Of a stretch of 40,878 nucleotides of DNA, positions 22,269 to 31,592 are shown piece by piece. The number at the start of each line of letters is the position of its first letter. Position 1 is the first letter of the stretch. Position numbers and translations under genes: made by a program. The notes under the pieces were generated by a model. It was not told where the DNA came from, ran no database searches, and worked only from the letters and a program-made list of their open reading frames with translations. Source of the stretch: Chloroflexota bacterium. GTDB taxonomy: Bacteria; Chloroflexota; Dehalococcoidia; Lucifugimonadales; Lucifugimonadaceae. The stretch is from assembly GCA_018649665.1 (NCBI GenBank), contig JABIHL010000164.1, forward strand, positions 1 through 40,878, read 5' to 3'.

Positions 22269-22280
22269 ATGCTCAACCGG

Positions 22281-23699
22281 TTACTTAGCCGGTCTGAAAC
22301 CTTCGTATTCTGGGTCGAGAACAGTCTGAACACCCAGCGCATAAGCACCAATCGCCTCGCCAACACCACCGTAAAAAGTAGGGAAGGCGTAGATCATGCT
22401 TCGCAGATCGTACAACTTCGCCTTTGTGTGAACAGCTAAAGTGAGAAGCCCTAGAATTTCGCTAGCGCGGGGACCTGATGCCATCGCGCCAAGCAAAACT
22501 CCCGATTCACGATCGGCGATTATCTTGATCGCTCCGTAACCCGCCATATCGAGCCATCCGCGGAACGTATATGGAGTTCGTTTCACCGCTACTTCGACAT
22601 CCAGCCCACGTGCCACGGCCTGAGCCTCGGTCAGCCCGACCGACCCCACTTCAGGATCAGTAAATACCGCTCTCGGTACAGCGTCATACCTAGCTGGCGC
22701 ATGATCGATCTTCAAAATATCGGCGGCAATAATCCCCGCTTGATGAACCGCTACGTACGTGAACATCGCCTTGCCAGTCATATCCCCCATAGCCCAAAGT
22801 CCAACGGCAGCGCGCATACGTTCGTCAACCTGAATAAATCCGTCGGTCGCCAGACCCACAGACTCAAGCCCAAGCCCGTTCAGATCGACTTTTCGGCCAG
22901 TCGCCACAAGAAGCTTTTCAGCGACAAATTCATCGCCGCCCGCCAACGAAACAGCGATCGATGAACCCTGTGATTTCACACTTGTGACTGAGTCACTAGA
23001 AACCACCGAAATTCCTTCAGCTTCGAATGCGCTCGTAACCGCTTCCGATGCCTCGGGTTCTTCGCTCGGAAGCAGTCGATCCCCGGCCTCGATTATCGTG
23101 ACCTTCACCCCAAACCGTGCCAGCACTTGTCCGAGTTCACATCCGATAGGACCACCGCCCATGACGATAAGCGACTCGGGAAGTTCTTCGGCAGAAATCA
23201 CATCGTGAGTGGTCCAGTACTCGACGTCTTGAAGCCCTTCGATACTGGGAATCGTTGGTTGCGAACCGGTAGCGATCACAACTCCAATTCGAGCCGTTAG
23301 AGTCTCACCGCCAACAGTCACCGACTTCGGCCCAGTCAGCTGTCCTCGCCCGTGAATCAAACGCCCGCCGCGTGATTCGAATCTCTCCACAGCGAATGAA
23401 TCATCGAATCCAGCCGTAGCTTCAGTTCGAATTCGATTGGCGACTGGAGCCCATTCTGAACGTATGTCAGCATGACCCGCGACGCCTTCCGTACGGCGCC
23501 CTTCCTGAAGAATGTTCGCCGCACGAATCATCATCTTCGATGGAATACACGCCCAATAAGCACACTCTCCGCCGACCAGCGATGCCTCGATTCCGATGAC
23601 ACTCACGCCTGCGTCGAGAAGTTGCAGTGAAAGATCTTCGCCACAGGTTCCGACACCCAAAACGATAACGTCAGCCTCGGTCATTTGTGCATCGGCCAT
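22281..23699 (-). CDS. FAD-dependent pyridine nucleotide-disulfide oxidoreductase (lipoamide-dehydrogenase-like)
   Basis: A 472-residue flavoprotein. FAD-binding is VIVLGVGTCGEDLSLQL (GxGxxG at 15-20). The redox disulfide is in GGECAYWACIPSK (Cys46 and Cys51). VMGGGPIGCELGQVLARFG is the NAD(P) Rossmann motif, and LWAMGDMTG and YVAVHQAG are the second FAD parts. The C-terminal dimer domain has FPTFYGGVGEA where dihydrolipoamide dehydrogenases have HPTxxE, so the catalytic His and Glu are absent. It is therefore probably not a normal lipoamide dehydrogenase; a quinone, mercuric or unknown disulfide reductase is possible. I took the ATG at 23699. A TTG at 23708 is the alternative. It follows the dehydrogenase gene in the same direction. 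Confidence 0.86.
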   Translation of the reverse strand: MADAQMTEADVIVLGVGTCGEDLSLQLLDAGVSVIGIEASLVGGECAYWACIPSKMMIRAANILQEGRRTEGVAGHADIRSEWAPVANRIRTEATAGFDDSFAVERFESRGGRLIHGRGQLTGPKSVTVGGETLTARIGVVIATGSQPTIPSIEGLQDVEYWTTHDVISAEELPESLIVMGGGPIGCELGQVLARFGVKVTIIEAGDRLLPSEEPEASEAVTSAFEAEGISVVSSDSVTSVKSQGSSIAVSLAGGDEFVAEKLLVATGRKVDLNGLGLESVGLATDGFIQVDERMRAAVGLWAMGDMTGKAMFTYVAVHQAGIIAADILKIDHAPARYDAVPRAVFTDPEVGSVGLTEAQAVARGLDVEVAVKRTPYTFRGWLDMAGYGAIKIIADRESGVLLGAMASGPRASEILGLLTLAVHTKAKLYDLRSMIYAFPTFYGGVGEAIGAYALGVQTVLDPEYEGFRPAK

Positions 23700-23829
23700 G
23701 GAGTTCAACCCTTACTGGCAAGAAGAATTCGAGCCAACTTAAAAGAAACGAATACACCAATGCTCAGACTGAATATTGGTGCGAGCCGCAAACGTAACAC
23801 ACCGGAACAATCGTTCCAGTCAGCACGAA

Positions 23830-25647
23830 CTAATCCTGAGGCGGCGCTGGATTCACTAGATCCATACCGATCGTCTCTGGGAACACGCCCGCAAGTTCTT
23901 CGACCGTCCAGCGACCTGCCTTGTGGATCGATCTTCCTTGTTCGGGTGAATTCATCAAACTGACACGATTTCCAACGGTGTGGAAAATTCGGCCTGTCAC
24001 GTCTGCTGCCTGATCTGATGCGAGCCACGCAATCATCGGTGCAACCTGCTCTGGCTCAGTCGTCAGCGTACCCTCGGGTGCGGGAAGGAATTCGCCCTTT
24101 CGCATATCTTTGGTCGAGTCGGGAATCGAATCGGTCATTCGAGTCTGTGCGCCCGGCGATATCGCGTTCGCCGTCACGCCGTGCCGCGCCAAATCCTTGG
24201 CGACCACCCGGGTAAACCCAGCGATAGCGTCCTTCGCTGCACCGTAGTTTGCTTGACCGCCGTATCCGTATAAACCGGAAACCGAGCTAAACGTTACTAT
24301 GCGACCGCTGCCCTGATCTTTGAAAATCTTCGATGCTGGCTGAACGACCGAGAACGTGCCTTTGAGGTGAACCCCCATCACATCGTCCCACTCCTGCTCG
24401 CTCATGTTGAACAGCATGCGATCTCGCAAGATTCCAGCTGCAGTCACAACAATATCGAGTCGACCAAACTCCTCCACCGCCGTCTTAACGATATTTTCGC
24501 CGCCCTCCATCGTTGCCACCGAGTGATACGAAGCAACTGCACGCCCACCAAGTTCTGATATCTCTTCAACGACCTTTGCGGCTGGCGTAGTGTCCTCACC
24601 GTCACCGTCCAGAGAAGCCCCGACGTCGGCGACGACCACGGCAGCTCCTTGCGATGCCAACAGCTTGGCAACGCCACGCCCTATGCCACGTCCAGCGCCC
24701 GTTACGACAGCAACCTTTCCTTCGAGTCGCTTGCTGGCGACAGGACCCTCCACAGAAGGATGACCCAGCAAGCTCGGTCCCACCTGTGCGTCCAACTGCT
24801 CCGGCTCCCAAGTAGCGGGCGGTGCAGAGTTGTAAATCGTCTTCACCCGCCTTGGCAGCGTCATGTGCACAACGTTTCCGCCGTACACGAGGAACGTCTG
24901 TCCATTTACTGGTGCTGAATAATCGGAAGCTAGGAACGCTACGAACGGCGCAACATCTTCAGGCTCCCATGACGCTTCGCCCTTGCCAGGAAAGAGTCCA
25001 TTGGCGGCGAGCTTTTCTCTTGTCGCCTGTGGAATCGACTCGACCATGCGAGTCTCCGCCCGAGGGGCGATCGAGTTGGCGGTCACGCCGTACTTCCCGA
25101 GATCTTTTGCGACTACTTTGGTAAATCCGTGAATACCCGACTTGGCTGCGCCGTAGTTCGCTTGACCGGGGAACCCAACTAGTCCCGATTCGGAAGTAAA
25201 CGTGATGACTCGCCCACCACGTAGTTTTCGAAACAGTGGTGCGGCGTGTCGCACAATGTTGAACGTGCCTTTGAGATGAACGTCGTATACGGCGTCCCAC
25301 TCTTCTTCCGACATGTTGTAGATCATGCGGTCGCGAAGAATTCCGGCAGCCGTAACGACAATATCCAAGTGCCCGAACGAATCGAGTGCGGCTTGAACGA
25401 TCCGCCCTCCACCATCGAAAGTGGAAACCGATTCAGCGATAGCAACAGCCTCGCCCCCGGCAGCTTTGATCGCAGCTACTACTTCATCAGCAGGACTCAG
25501 ACCCTCTGCTTCACCCGAAAGTGAAAGACCAGCGTCGTTGACCACAACCTTCGCACCGTTCGCCGCAAGTTCTATGGCGATACCGCGTCCGATTCCACGA
25601 CCTGCTCCGGTAACGATTGCTACTTTGCCTTCAAGCGCACCACTCAT
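23830..25647 (-). CDS. Tandem short-chain dehydrogenase fusion (3-hydroxyacyl-CoA dehydrogenase-like)
   Basis: A 605-residue protein with two full SDR domains of about 300 residues each. The first opens with VAIVTGAGRGIGRGIAIELA and has TESGLVGFPGQANYGAAKSG. The second begins near residue 306 with VAVVTGAGRGIGRGVAKLL and has SVSGLYGYGGQANYGAAKDA. Both keep TGxxxGxG, AAGILRDR and the Ser-Tyr-Lys catalytic set, so both look active. The two halves are clearly related to each other, an internal duplication. The domain type is that of peroxisomal multifunctional enzyme 2. MaoC hydratases lie directly upstream in the same operon, which supports a role in oxidising 3-hydroxyacyl-CoA (or bile-acid/sterol-like acyl-CoA) compounds. 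Confidence 0.88.
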   Translation of the reverse strand: MSGALEGKVAIVTGAGRGIGRGIAIELAANGAKVVVNDAGLSLSGEAEGLSPADEVVAAIKAAGGEAVAIAESVSTFDGGGRIVQAALDSFGHLDIVVTAAGILRDRMIYNMSEEEWDAVYDVHLKGTFNIVRHAAPLFRKLRGGRVITFTSESGLVGFPGQANYGAAKSGIHGFTKVVAKDLGKYGVTANSIAPRAETRMVESIPQATREKLAANGLFPGKGEASWEPEDVAPFVAFLASDYSAPVNGQTFLVYGGNVVHMTLPRRVKTIYNSAPPATWEPEQLDAQVGPSLLGHPSVEGPVASKRLEGKVAVVTGAGRGIGRGVAKLLASQGAAVVVADVGASLDGDGEDTTPAAKVVEEISELGGRAVASYHSVATMEGGENIVKTAVEEFGRLDIVVTAAGILRDRMLFNMSEQEWDDVMGVHLKGTFSVVQPASKIFKDQGSGRIVTFSSVSGLYGYGGQANYGAAKDAIAGFTRVVAKDLARHGVTANAISPGAQTRMTDSIPDSTKDMRKGEFLPAPEGTLTTEPEQVAPMIAWLASDQAADVTGRIFHTVGNRVSLMNSPEQGRSIHKAGRWTVEELAGVFPETIGMDLVNPAPPQD

Positions 25648-25710
25648 ATGTTCAAGTTCCTATTTGCTGAGTTTGGTTAAATTTTGAAAATGCGGAGCCA
25701 AATGAATCCG

Positions 25711-26133
25711 TTAGCTCACAGAACGAGTCGGAAGCGAAACTAATGCTCTACCCGGAGTGCTAATTGCACCTTCAGGATTACGAAGACCAATTTCGATCTC
25801 GACTAGGCCAACGCCATCTTCGATCCGAACGTCGGTGATCTTGCCGACGCACGTGGCAGTGTCGCCCGGATAATCGATTGCACGGTACGACACGTCGAGC
25901 TCCAGCAATCGACCTTCCGATCCGATCCATCCTGTGACCAGTTCACCTAGCCAAGCACTCTTCAACGCCCCATGAATAATCACGTTGGGGTGTCCTGCTT
26001 CTTTTGCGACGTTGAGATCATAGTGGATCGCTACAAAATCTTGCGAAGCACCTGCGTACATCACCAGCTGCCGATTGCCGGGCTGCTTCACCAGTTCAGG
26101 AAGTTCGTCCCCAACACTCACGTCTTCGAACAT
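25711..26133 (-). CDS. MaoC-type hot-dog dehydratase (C-terminal type)
   Basis: A 140-residue hot-dog-fold protein. It begins MFEDVSVGDELPEL, and the hydratase motif reads YAGASQDFVAIHYDLNVA followed by HPNVIIHGALKSAWLGEL, the Asp...His pair of (R)-specific enoyl-CoA hydratases. The ATG at 26133 lies 13 bp after the stop of the upstream MaoC gene. Longer frames would run back into that gene. The pair probably forms a heterodimer that hydrates enoyl-CoA for the dehydrogenase downstream. Confidence 0.85.
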   Translation of the reverse strand: MFEDVSVGDELPELVKQPGNRQLVMYAGASQDFVAIHYDLNVAKEAGHPNVIIHGALKSAWLGELVTGWIGSEGRLLELDVSYRAIDYPGDTATCVGKITDVRIEDGVGLVEIEIGLRNPEGAISTPGRALVSLPTRSVS

Positions 26134-26146
26134 CGGTGTTTGAGAT

Positions 26147-26650
26147 TTAGTGATCGCCAACGCCTGAGTCCTTTTCGCCAGTGCCGTAGGTAATCGTCGT
26201 GGTGGTCTGAGTAGCGACCAATCGCCCCTCTTGATTCGTGTAGCTAATCTCTGAAATCTTGAACAACATCGCACCCATTCGACCGTGCTTCTCGAATAGA
26301 TCGGTGATCTTCCGTACTACCGTAATCTGGTCGCCAACCCGAACTGGCTCGTTATATCGATACTTGCTGCCACCATCGAGAATATGTGCGAACGGCTCGG
26401 GATAAGGCATCGGGTAGTCGCCCGGCAATAACGACCGAAAGAACGTAGGGGGTGCGATCAATTTGCCGTAGGAACTCGACTCAGCGAATTCTCTGTTCGT
26501 ATACAGCGGGTTCGGATCACCGATAGCGCAAGCGAAACGCTCAACCGCGTGTCGTTCGATGTCGTAGGTGACAACGTTCGATTCCAGATCAATAAATGAT
26601 CGAAGTTCTTCCGAAATAACCGTGTCATCAGACGATACTGATGTCGTCAT
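26147..26650 (-). CDS. MaoC-like hot-dog dehydratase (N-terminal type)
   Basis: A 167-residue protein matching the MaoC_dehydrat_N/FAS1-like group. Landmarks are YDIERHAVERFACAIGDPNPLY, YGKLIAPPTFFRSL, DGGSKYRYNEPVRVGDQITVV and the strand RLVATQTTTTITY. Such subunits usually lack the catalytic His and bind the acyl chain, working with a catalytic MaoC partner like the next gene. The ATG at 26650 is preceded by GGGGATCG. A GTG 12 bp upstream is possible. Confidence 0.83.
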   Translation of the reverse strand: MTTSVSSDDTVISEELRSFIDLESNVVTYDIERHAVERFACAIGDPNPLYTNREFAESSSYGKLIAPPTFFRSLLPGDYPMPYPEPFAHILDGGSKYRYNEPVRVGDQITVVRKITDLFEKHGRMGAMLFKISEISYTNQEGRLVATQTTTTITYGTGEKDSGVGDH

Positions 26651-26735
26651 ATCGATCCCCACCGCTGCTAAAAGTTAGGCATGCAATCGATCACGTGTGA
26701 ACGTCGAACCGCTGCTTACTGAAATTAGCGCCAGT

Positions 26736-27203
26736 CTAACCCTTTTTGCGCCGACGTTTGCCACCGCCCAAACCTGATTTCGATTCACCTGGCGATTCAG
26801 CAAATATCGTTCGTTTACGCCGACGCACCTGCGAACCTACCGCTGCGGCAGTCATCAAAATTGCGGTTGGAAAGAACAGTATGCCGTTCACAAAGATGAA
26901 CAGAACAACGAATACGTAGATCAAGAATGTGGCGACCCACAGGTTGATCTTCGCCGCCCTGTCAGGGATGCCATCTTTGGGTATTACCCACAATGCGCTC
27001 CCTGTGAGAAATACGGGCAACATACTGATCAGTATCAGTTGGTACTGACCATCAGCAGCGAGCGTTTTTCTGACTATTTCGCCAGTTTCTGCATCGGTAA
27101 ATTCTACCAACGGCACGACGAACAACGACGCGAAGCTCAATGCGGCAAACGAGGTCGCCGAGAACACAAAGACATAAATTCGATCCCATCGACGCGTTTT
27201 CAT
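26736..27203 (-). CDS. Small multi-pass membrane protein of unknown function
   Basis: A 155-residue protein that I do not recognise. It has about four hydrophobic helices: residues 10-32, 55-75, 88-106 and 108-122 approximately. Between the first and second is a short polar loop (VEFTDAETGEIVRKTLAADG). The C-terminus is strongly basic (RRRKRTIF... GGGKRRRKKG) and likely cytoplasmic. It lies upstream of the MaoC genes in the same direction, 85 bp away. Confidence 0.6.
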   Translation of the reverse strand: MKTRRWDRIYVFVFSATSFAALSFASLFVVPLVEFTDAETGEIVRKTLAADGQYQLILISMLPVFLTGSALWVIPKDGIPDRAAKINLWVATFLIYVFVVLFIFVNGILFFPTAILMTAAAVGSQVRRRKRTIFAESPGESKSGLGGGKRRRKKG

Positions 27204-27304
27204 GGCAACCGATTGTATTAGGAGTTACACAGATTTAGAGCCGAGTAATGATCGTATTCGACACCAGCTTGCAACTCATCGCAGGAATTACGTGCCGGAA
27301 ACGA

Positions 27305-27994
27305 CTACACCGATATCATTCTGGTCAGCTCGCCGACCGATTCGATAACGACGTCAGGTTTGCTACCGCTGACCGCCCATTCCCTGCCGCTCGACACCCA
27401 TGCTGTCTTCATTCCAGCATCCGAAGCGCCTACTATATCGGCGGTAGGGTTGTCGCCAACAAACAGGAATTTACCAGCAGCAATCTCGCCAGCGACCAAC
27501 GACATCCCAAGTTCAAATATTCGCCTGTCCGGTTTTCGTAATTCGACCAAAGAAGAAACCACTACCGACGAAGCTACTTGATGTAACCCGAGGCTTTCTA
27601 TCACCGTTTGCTGAAGCGGACTGCCATTGGTCACAATTCCCCAAGGAATACTTATTTCAATTAGACCGCCGAGGGTTAGTCGGGTGGGTCGACCTAGTGA
27701 GAACGCCGCCGGATACTCTCGGTTCCACCAATCGAGCAGTTGATCCGCATCGTTTACGCGAGTCGAAAGTTCGCTCGCTACCGCTGTCATCTGCACCCGT
27801 TTGTCCGGAATCGTTCCACCAGCGTCAATTCGCACGAATTCAGCGACAAAGCTTTCTTCGGATATGGCTGAATCAGTCACCCCAACGCCCGTGTACATCT
27901 TGCGAGCGAGATTCCGAACTGCATCATCACGGTCAACGAGCGTGTTGTCCAAATCGAAAAGAACGGCTGCTATTTCAAGTCCAGATACAAGCAT
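27305..27994 (-). CDS. HAD-superfamily hydrolase (phosphatase-like)
   Basis: A 229-residue HAD protein. Motif I is AAVLFDLDNTLVDRD with nucleophile Asp14 and acid Asp16. Motif II is WGIVTNGS. The motif III Lys region is ELRKPDRRIFELGM, and motif IV is FVGDNPTADIVGASDAGMKTAWV. The cap is helical (C1). It is likely a small-molecule phosphatase, of the phosphoglycolate, 5'-nucleotide or haloacid dehalogenase type. The start is the ATG at 27994, 10 bp past the MOSC gene stop. Confidence 0.87.
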   Translation of the reverse strand: MLVSGLEIAAVLFDLDNTLVDRDDAVRNLARKMYTGVGVTDSAISEESFVAEFVRIDAGGTIPDKRVQMTAVASELSTRVNDADQLLDWWNREYPAAFSLGRPTRLTLGGLIEISIPWGIVTNGSPLQQTVIESLGLHQVASSVVVSSLVELRKPDRRIFELGMSLVAGEIAAGKFLFVGDNPTADIVGASDAGMKTAWVSSGREWAVSGSKPDVVIESVGELTRMISV

Positions 27995-28004
27995 TAGACA
28001 ATCT

Positions 28005-28547
28005 CTATATCGGTTGAAGCGGCAGGTGTTCGCCTTGGGGTAGTTCGACCGTGATTCGGTCGCTTGGCCGAACCTCACCGCCGCGAACAACAACGCTCAT
28101 GACACCGGTTTTACGGATCAATTCACCGTTCGCTTCACGGCCAAGAACAGCCTTCATTAATCCAGGGATGAGCCCGTCTAACTGGGCACAGGGGTTTCTC
28201 AACCCGGTGACCTTGACTACTGTCTGATCGCCGATTTTGAGCAATGTGCCCGTAGGAAGCGATAGTAGATCGATATCGACAGTCGTAATGTTCTCGCCCA
28301 TCATCCCGGGATGCACATCAAAACCCTTCAACCGCAATTCGTCGAACAGTTCCGAGTGAATCAAATGAACCTGTCGAAGATTCGGCTGCGTTGGATCTTT
28401 GGCGACTCGGCTTCGGTGCTTCACGGTCGCCCCATTATGCGCATCGCCCTGAACACCAAGACCAGCCACCAGCGTTATCGAATCGGCTGAAGGCTTCGAC
28501 ATTGTGTACGCAAGGCTCATATTTACCGCAACGACTTTTGGTGCCAT
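28005..28547 (-). CDS. MOSC-domain protein
   Basis: A 180-residue MOSC domain. Landmarks are VAGLGVQGDAHNGATVKHRSR, LRQVHLIHSE, GMMGENITT, LPTGTLLKIGDQTVVKVTGLRNPCAQLDG (the conserved Cys of the motif) and RKTGVMSVVVRGGEVRPSD. MOSC proteins bind a molybdenum cofactor or carry sulfur to it. This one is a stand-alone domain whose job is not known. AGGAG precedes the ATG at 28547, and the gene is probably cotranscribed with the HAD hydrolase. Confidence 0.85.
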   Translation of the reverse strand: MAPKVVAVNMSLAYTMSKPSADSITLVAGLGVQGDAHNGATVKHRSRVAKDPTQPNLRQVHLIHSELFDELRLKGFDVHPGMMGENITTVDIDLLSLPTGTLLKIGDQTVVKVTGLRNPCAQLDGLIPGLMKAVLGREANGELIRKTGVMSVVVRGGEVRPSDRITVELPQGEHLPLQPI

Positions 28548-28608
28548 TAGGTAGCTCTCCTAAACTCGACTCGTACATCCACCGTGGTCCCGCAAATCAC
28601 CAAATCGA

Positions 28609-30939
28609 CTATGGTGCGAAAAGCTCTGGATCCTGCATCTCGAAAGTATCTTCGTCCGGATCAAACTGCTGCTTCGATTCTTCCTCTACGACTTTTTCGA
28701 GAGGCGCAAAAGAAAGCATAAGCCTTTTTATGCCCTGCCCCGAGAACGCCACTGTTACCTGAGTATCGGAACCAACGCCCGATGAACTGACAACGACACC
28801 CTCACCAAACGCTTTGTGGCGAACTTTTTCGCCCGCAGTGTAGCCTTCGCCAGACTTCGAAGCCGGTCGAGGTCCGGGCGTCGACGCCATTCGCTTGGTC
28901 CACATCGGATCGGGCATACGATCGGCAACCCGATCGTGACCTCGAATATCTCGGGTCGTCACCAACGAATCGGGGATTTCAAGCAGGAATCGAGAAGCCA
29001 TCTGCGAACCAGACTGGCCGCGGAATCGACGTTGGAACGCCCTGAACATGTAAAGCCGCTTACGAGCACGTGTCATGCCTACATAAAGTAGTCGACGTTC
29101 TTCTTGTAGCTGTGTCGGATCGTCGACGCTTCGGGAGTGTGGCAACATCCCCTCTTCGAGTCCGACTAAGAACACCGCGTCGTACTCAAGCCCTTTGGCT
29201 TGGTGGAGAGTGATGAGAGTTATCGCTTCTTCATCGACGTCAGAACTATCGCCGCCTTGCAACCCATCGACATCCGAAACAAGCGCCACATTTTCTAGAA
29301 ATTCGGTCAGCTGCCCTCGCTCTTCGGAACCGGCGAACTGCTCTGCCGATGCCTTCAACTCCTGCAGGTTTTCCATTCGTTCTTCACCGCGCTCTTTGTC
29401 CTCACGGAGCATGGCTCCATAGCCGCTCCGCTCAACGATAAGGTCAATAAGTTCGTTCGTATCTAACGCAAGTGACTGCTCGATAAATCGAGCGATCATA
29501 TCGCCGAACGCCGTCACCGATTTAATAGCCCGTGTGTTCAGCTCTGCGTAGTAAGCAGGCGGGTCCTCATCGCCAGAGTTAACACGAGTGATATCGAGAA
29601 TCACGTCCAAAGCAGGAACGTTGTTCGCTATCGCAACCCTACGTAGTTCGGCGACAGAACGCGCAGAAATCCCACGGGCTGGAATGTTGATAATTCGCTC
29701 TAGTGCGGCGTCATCCGCAGGGTTCGAGACGACTCGTAAGAACGACAAAATATCTTTGACTTCTTTTCGATCGTAGAACTTCACGCCACCCACTAATCGA
29801 TACGGAATGCCCTCTCGATTGCACGCCACTTCAAACGCTCGCGACTGAGCGTTAACGCGATACATAATCGCCACTTCGTTCCGACCGATGCCATCTTTGC
29901 TCTTTAAATCTGTGGCAGCTTTGAGAACCAGGCTGGCCTCTTCCTCTTCGTTGTAAGCCTCGGCAACGGTTATACGGGTTCCACGGCTGTTCTCCGTCCA
30001 AAGCGTCTTTTTCATTCGACCATCGTTGTTGCTGATCACAGCATCGGCAGCTTCGAGAATGATCTGGGTCGAACGATAGCTCTGGTCGAGAGTCACAATC
30101 TTGGCGTTTTTAAACGTGCTCTGGAAATCAGTCAGGTTCGTAGGATCGGCGTGACGCCAAGAGTAGATCGACTGGTCAGGATCGCCAACGACACAAATAT
30201 TTCGACTTTTCATTGCCAGAAGTCGAGCAACCTGAAATTGCAGCGCGTTTGTGTCCTGAAACTCATCAACCAAGAGATGCTCAAATCGCTCTTGGTACTT
30301 CTCAAGCATCTCGGGATGACCTTCAAGAAGTTGGAAAGTCTTCAACAGCAAATCATCGAAATCGACCGCGTTGGCACGCTGAAGTGCACCTTCGTAGGCT
30401 TCATATACACGGGCAGCAATCTCGTCTCGATACGTCTCGGTTCGACGCGAAAGTTGAGCCGGACTTCGCATGTTGTTCTTAGCGTCGGAAATAACGCTCA
30501 GAAGCGCCCGAGGGGGGAACTGCTTTGGGTCGACATCGAAATCGTTGAGAATCCTTCGAGCCACTCGCGCCTGATCATCCGCATCGTAAATTGTGAATTC
30601 AGGTTTTAGACCAACTTTTTCACCATCAGTACGCAGCACACGCGAGCAGAATCCGTGAAATGTTCGAACTTGAAGTTCGTTCGATCCAACGCCAACCAAA
30701 CGCTCGCACCGCTCTCGAAGCTCACGAGCTGCTTTGTTGGTGAAAGTTACCGCAAGAATTTTCCACGGTGGAATGCCCTTTTCACCAACCAAATAGGCGA
30801 CACGGTGAGCCATAACTCGGGTTTTTCCCGAGCCGGGACCGGCGACGATTAGTAGTGGACCGTCCGTGTGTGTAACAGCCTCGCGCTGTCGGTCGGAAAG
30901 GTCGGCAAGTAGGTTCTCTGTGGATGAAATCGAAGACAT
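28609..30939 (-). CDS. ATP-dependent DNA helicase, UvrD/PcrA family
   Basis: A 776-residue superfamily 1A helicase. Motifs run in order: Walker A GPGSGKT (34-40), TFTNKAARELRER, Walker B LLVDEFQDTN, GDPDQSIYSWRHA, SYRSTQIILEAAD, TLHQAKGLEYDAVFLVGLEEG and RRLLYVGMTRAR. The C-terminal domain YTAGEKVRHKAFGEGVVV is the Tudor-like polymerase-binding tail of PcrA/UvrD. It unwinds DNA in nucleotide excision and mismatch repair and removes RecA or RNA polymerase. It stands alone. Its ATG is at 30939. Confidence 0.96.
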   Translation of the reverse strand: MSSISSTENLLADLSDRQREAVTHTDGPLLIVAGPGSGKTRVMAHRVAYLVGEKGIPPWKILAVTFTNKAARELRERCERLVGVGSNELQVRTFHGFCSRVLRTDGEKVGLKPEFTIYDADDQARVARRILNDFDVDPKQFPPRALLSVISDAKNNMRSPAQLSRRTETYRDEIAARVYEAYEGALQRANAVDFDDLLLKTFQLLEGHPEMLEKYQERFEHLLVDEFQDTNALQFQVARLLAMKSRNICVVGDPDQSIYSWRHADPTNLTDFQSTFKNAKIVTLDQSYRSTQIILEAADAVISNNDGRMKKTLWTENSRGTRITVAEAYNEEEEASLVLKAATDLKSKDGIGRNEVAIMYRVNAQSRAFEVACNREGIPYRLVGGVKFYDRKEVKDILSFLRVVSNPADDAALERIINIPARGISARSVAELRRVAIANNVPALDVILDITRVNSGDEDPPAYYAELNTRAIKSVTAFGDMIARFIEQSLALDTNELIDLIVERSGYGAMLREDKERGEERMENLQELKASAEQFAGSEERGQLTEFLENVALVSDVDGLQGGDSSDVDEEAITLITLHQAKGLEYDAVFLVGLEEGMLPHSRSVDDPTQLQEERRLLYVGMTRARKRLYMFRAFQRRFRGQSGSQMASRFLLEIPDSLVTTRDIRGHDRVADRMPDPMWTKRMASTPGPRPASKSGEGYTAGEKVRHKAFGEGVVVSSSGVGSDTQVTVAFSGQGIKRLMLSFAPLEKVVEEESKQQFDPDEDTFEMQDPELFAP

Positions 30940-31024
30940 CCAGCAATGTTAGCCGCCGCCCAAGAAAATCTCCGGACGACTGGCACTATTTTCGACGAAT
31001 CACAAAGATTCATCAATGAATCTG

Positions 31025-31462
31025 TTAGCAGCCGATGACAGGGTTAGTGGTTCGAACCCAAGGGTCTCGTGTAACTTCCAGCGTCTTATCATCGACACGC
31101 CAGTGATATCGAACGAAGTTGTAGTAAGCGTTCGCTCGCCACGATCCACGATCCAGATACTCAACGTTGAATTCAAGATCTTCAAACTCGCTCCAGCAAT
31201 TCACCGTCACGGAACGATCATGAAGCGACGGAACCTCGGATGCCATGAGAAATTCCTGAACCGGACTAAATATCTCCGATTCGACTCGCGTAGCCGGAAT
31301 CACCTCAAGTTCTCGATCCTTATCGAACAGCACGAAAGAAGTGAAAACGAATATTCCGGTCAAGACGACTCCGACGTAAAACGAAGTCTTCGCTAAAAAC
31401 ATAGGACCAAACCTGCGTTGGCCTGCCCCTTTTGATGGAGCGATTGTGTTGAGTAAGCTCAT
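31025..31462 (-). CDS. Membrane-anchored protein of unknown function
   Basis: A 145-residue protein not recognised. A short basic N-terminus precedes one transmembrane helix (about 26-48, with FLAKTSFYVGVVLTGIFVFTS). An outer or cytoplasmic domain then carries VIPATRVESEIFSPVQEFL and YLDRGSWRANAYYNFVRYHW. The ATG at 31462 has AGGA 6 bp upstream. A GTG at 31480 would add six residues. It stands between uvrD and the DRTGG protein without obvious partners. Confidence 0.6.
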   Translation of the reverse strand: MSLLNTIAPSKGAGQRRFGPMFLAKTSFYVGVVLTGIFVFTSFVLFDKDRELEVIPATRVESEIFSPVQEFLMASEVPSLHDRSVTVNCWSEFEDLEFNVEYLDRGSWRANAYYNFVRYHWRVDDKTLEVTRDPWVRTTNPVIGC

Positions 31463-31592
31463 GATAATTCCTGATTGCACGAAATAAGTCTATTACTGAG
31501 TGGCTTGCGCAAGGAAACCAATACGTTGGTTCTAACGTGGAAATAACTATGAATTAGCCGAGTCGATTCTAAATGGCGCGAATGCGCTATTT

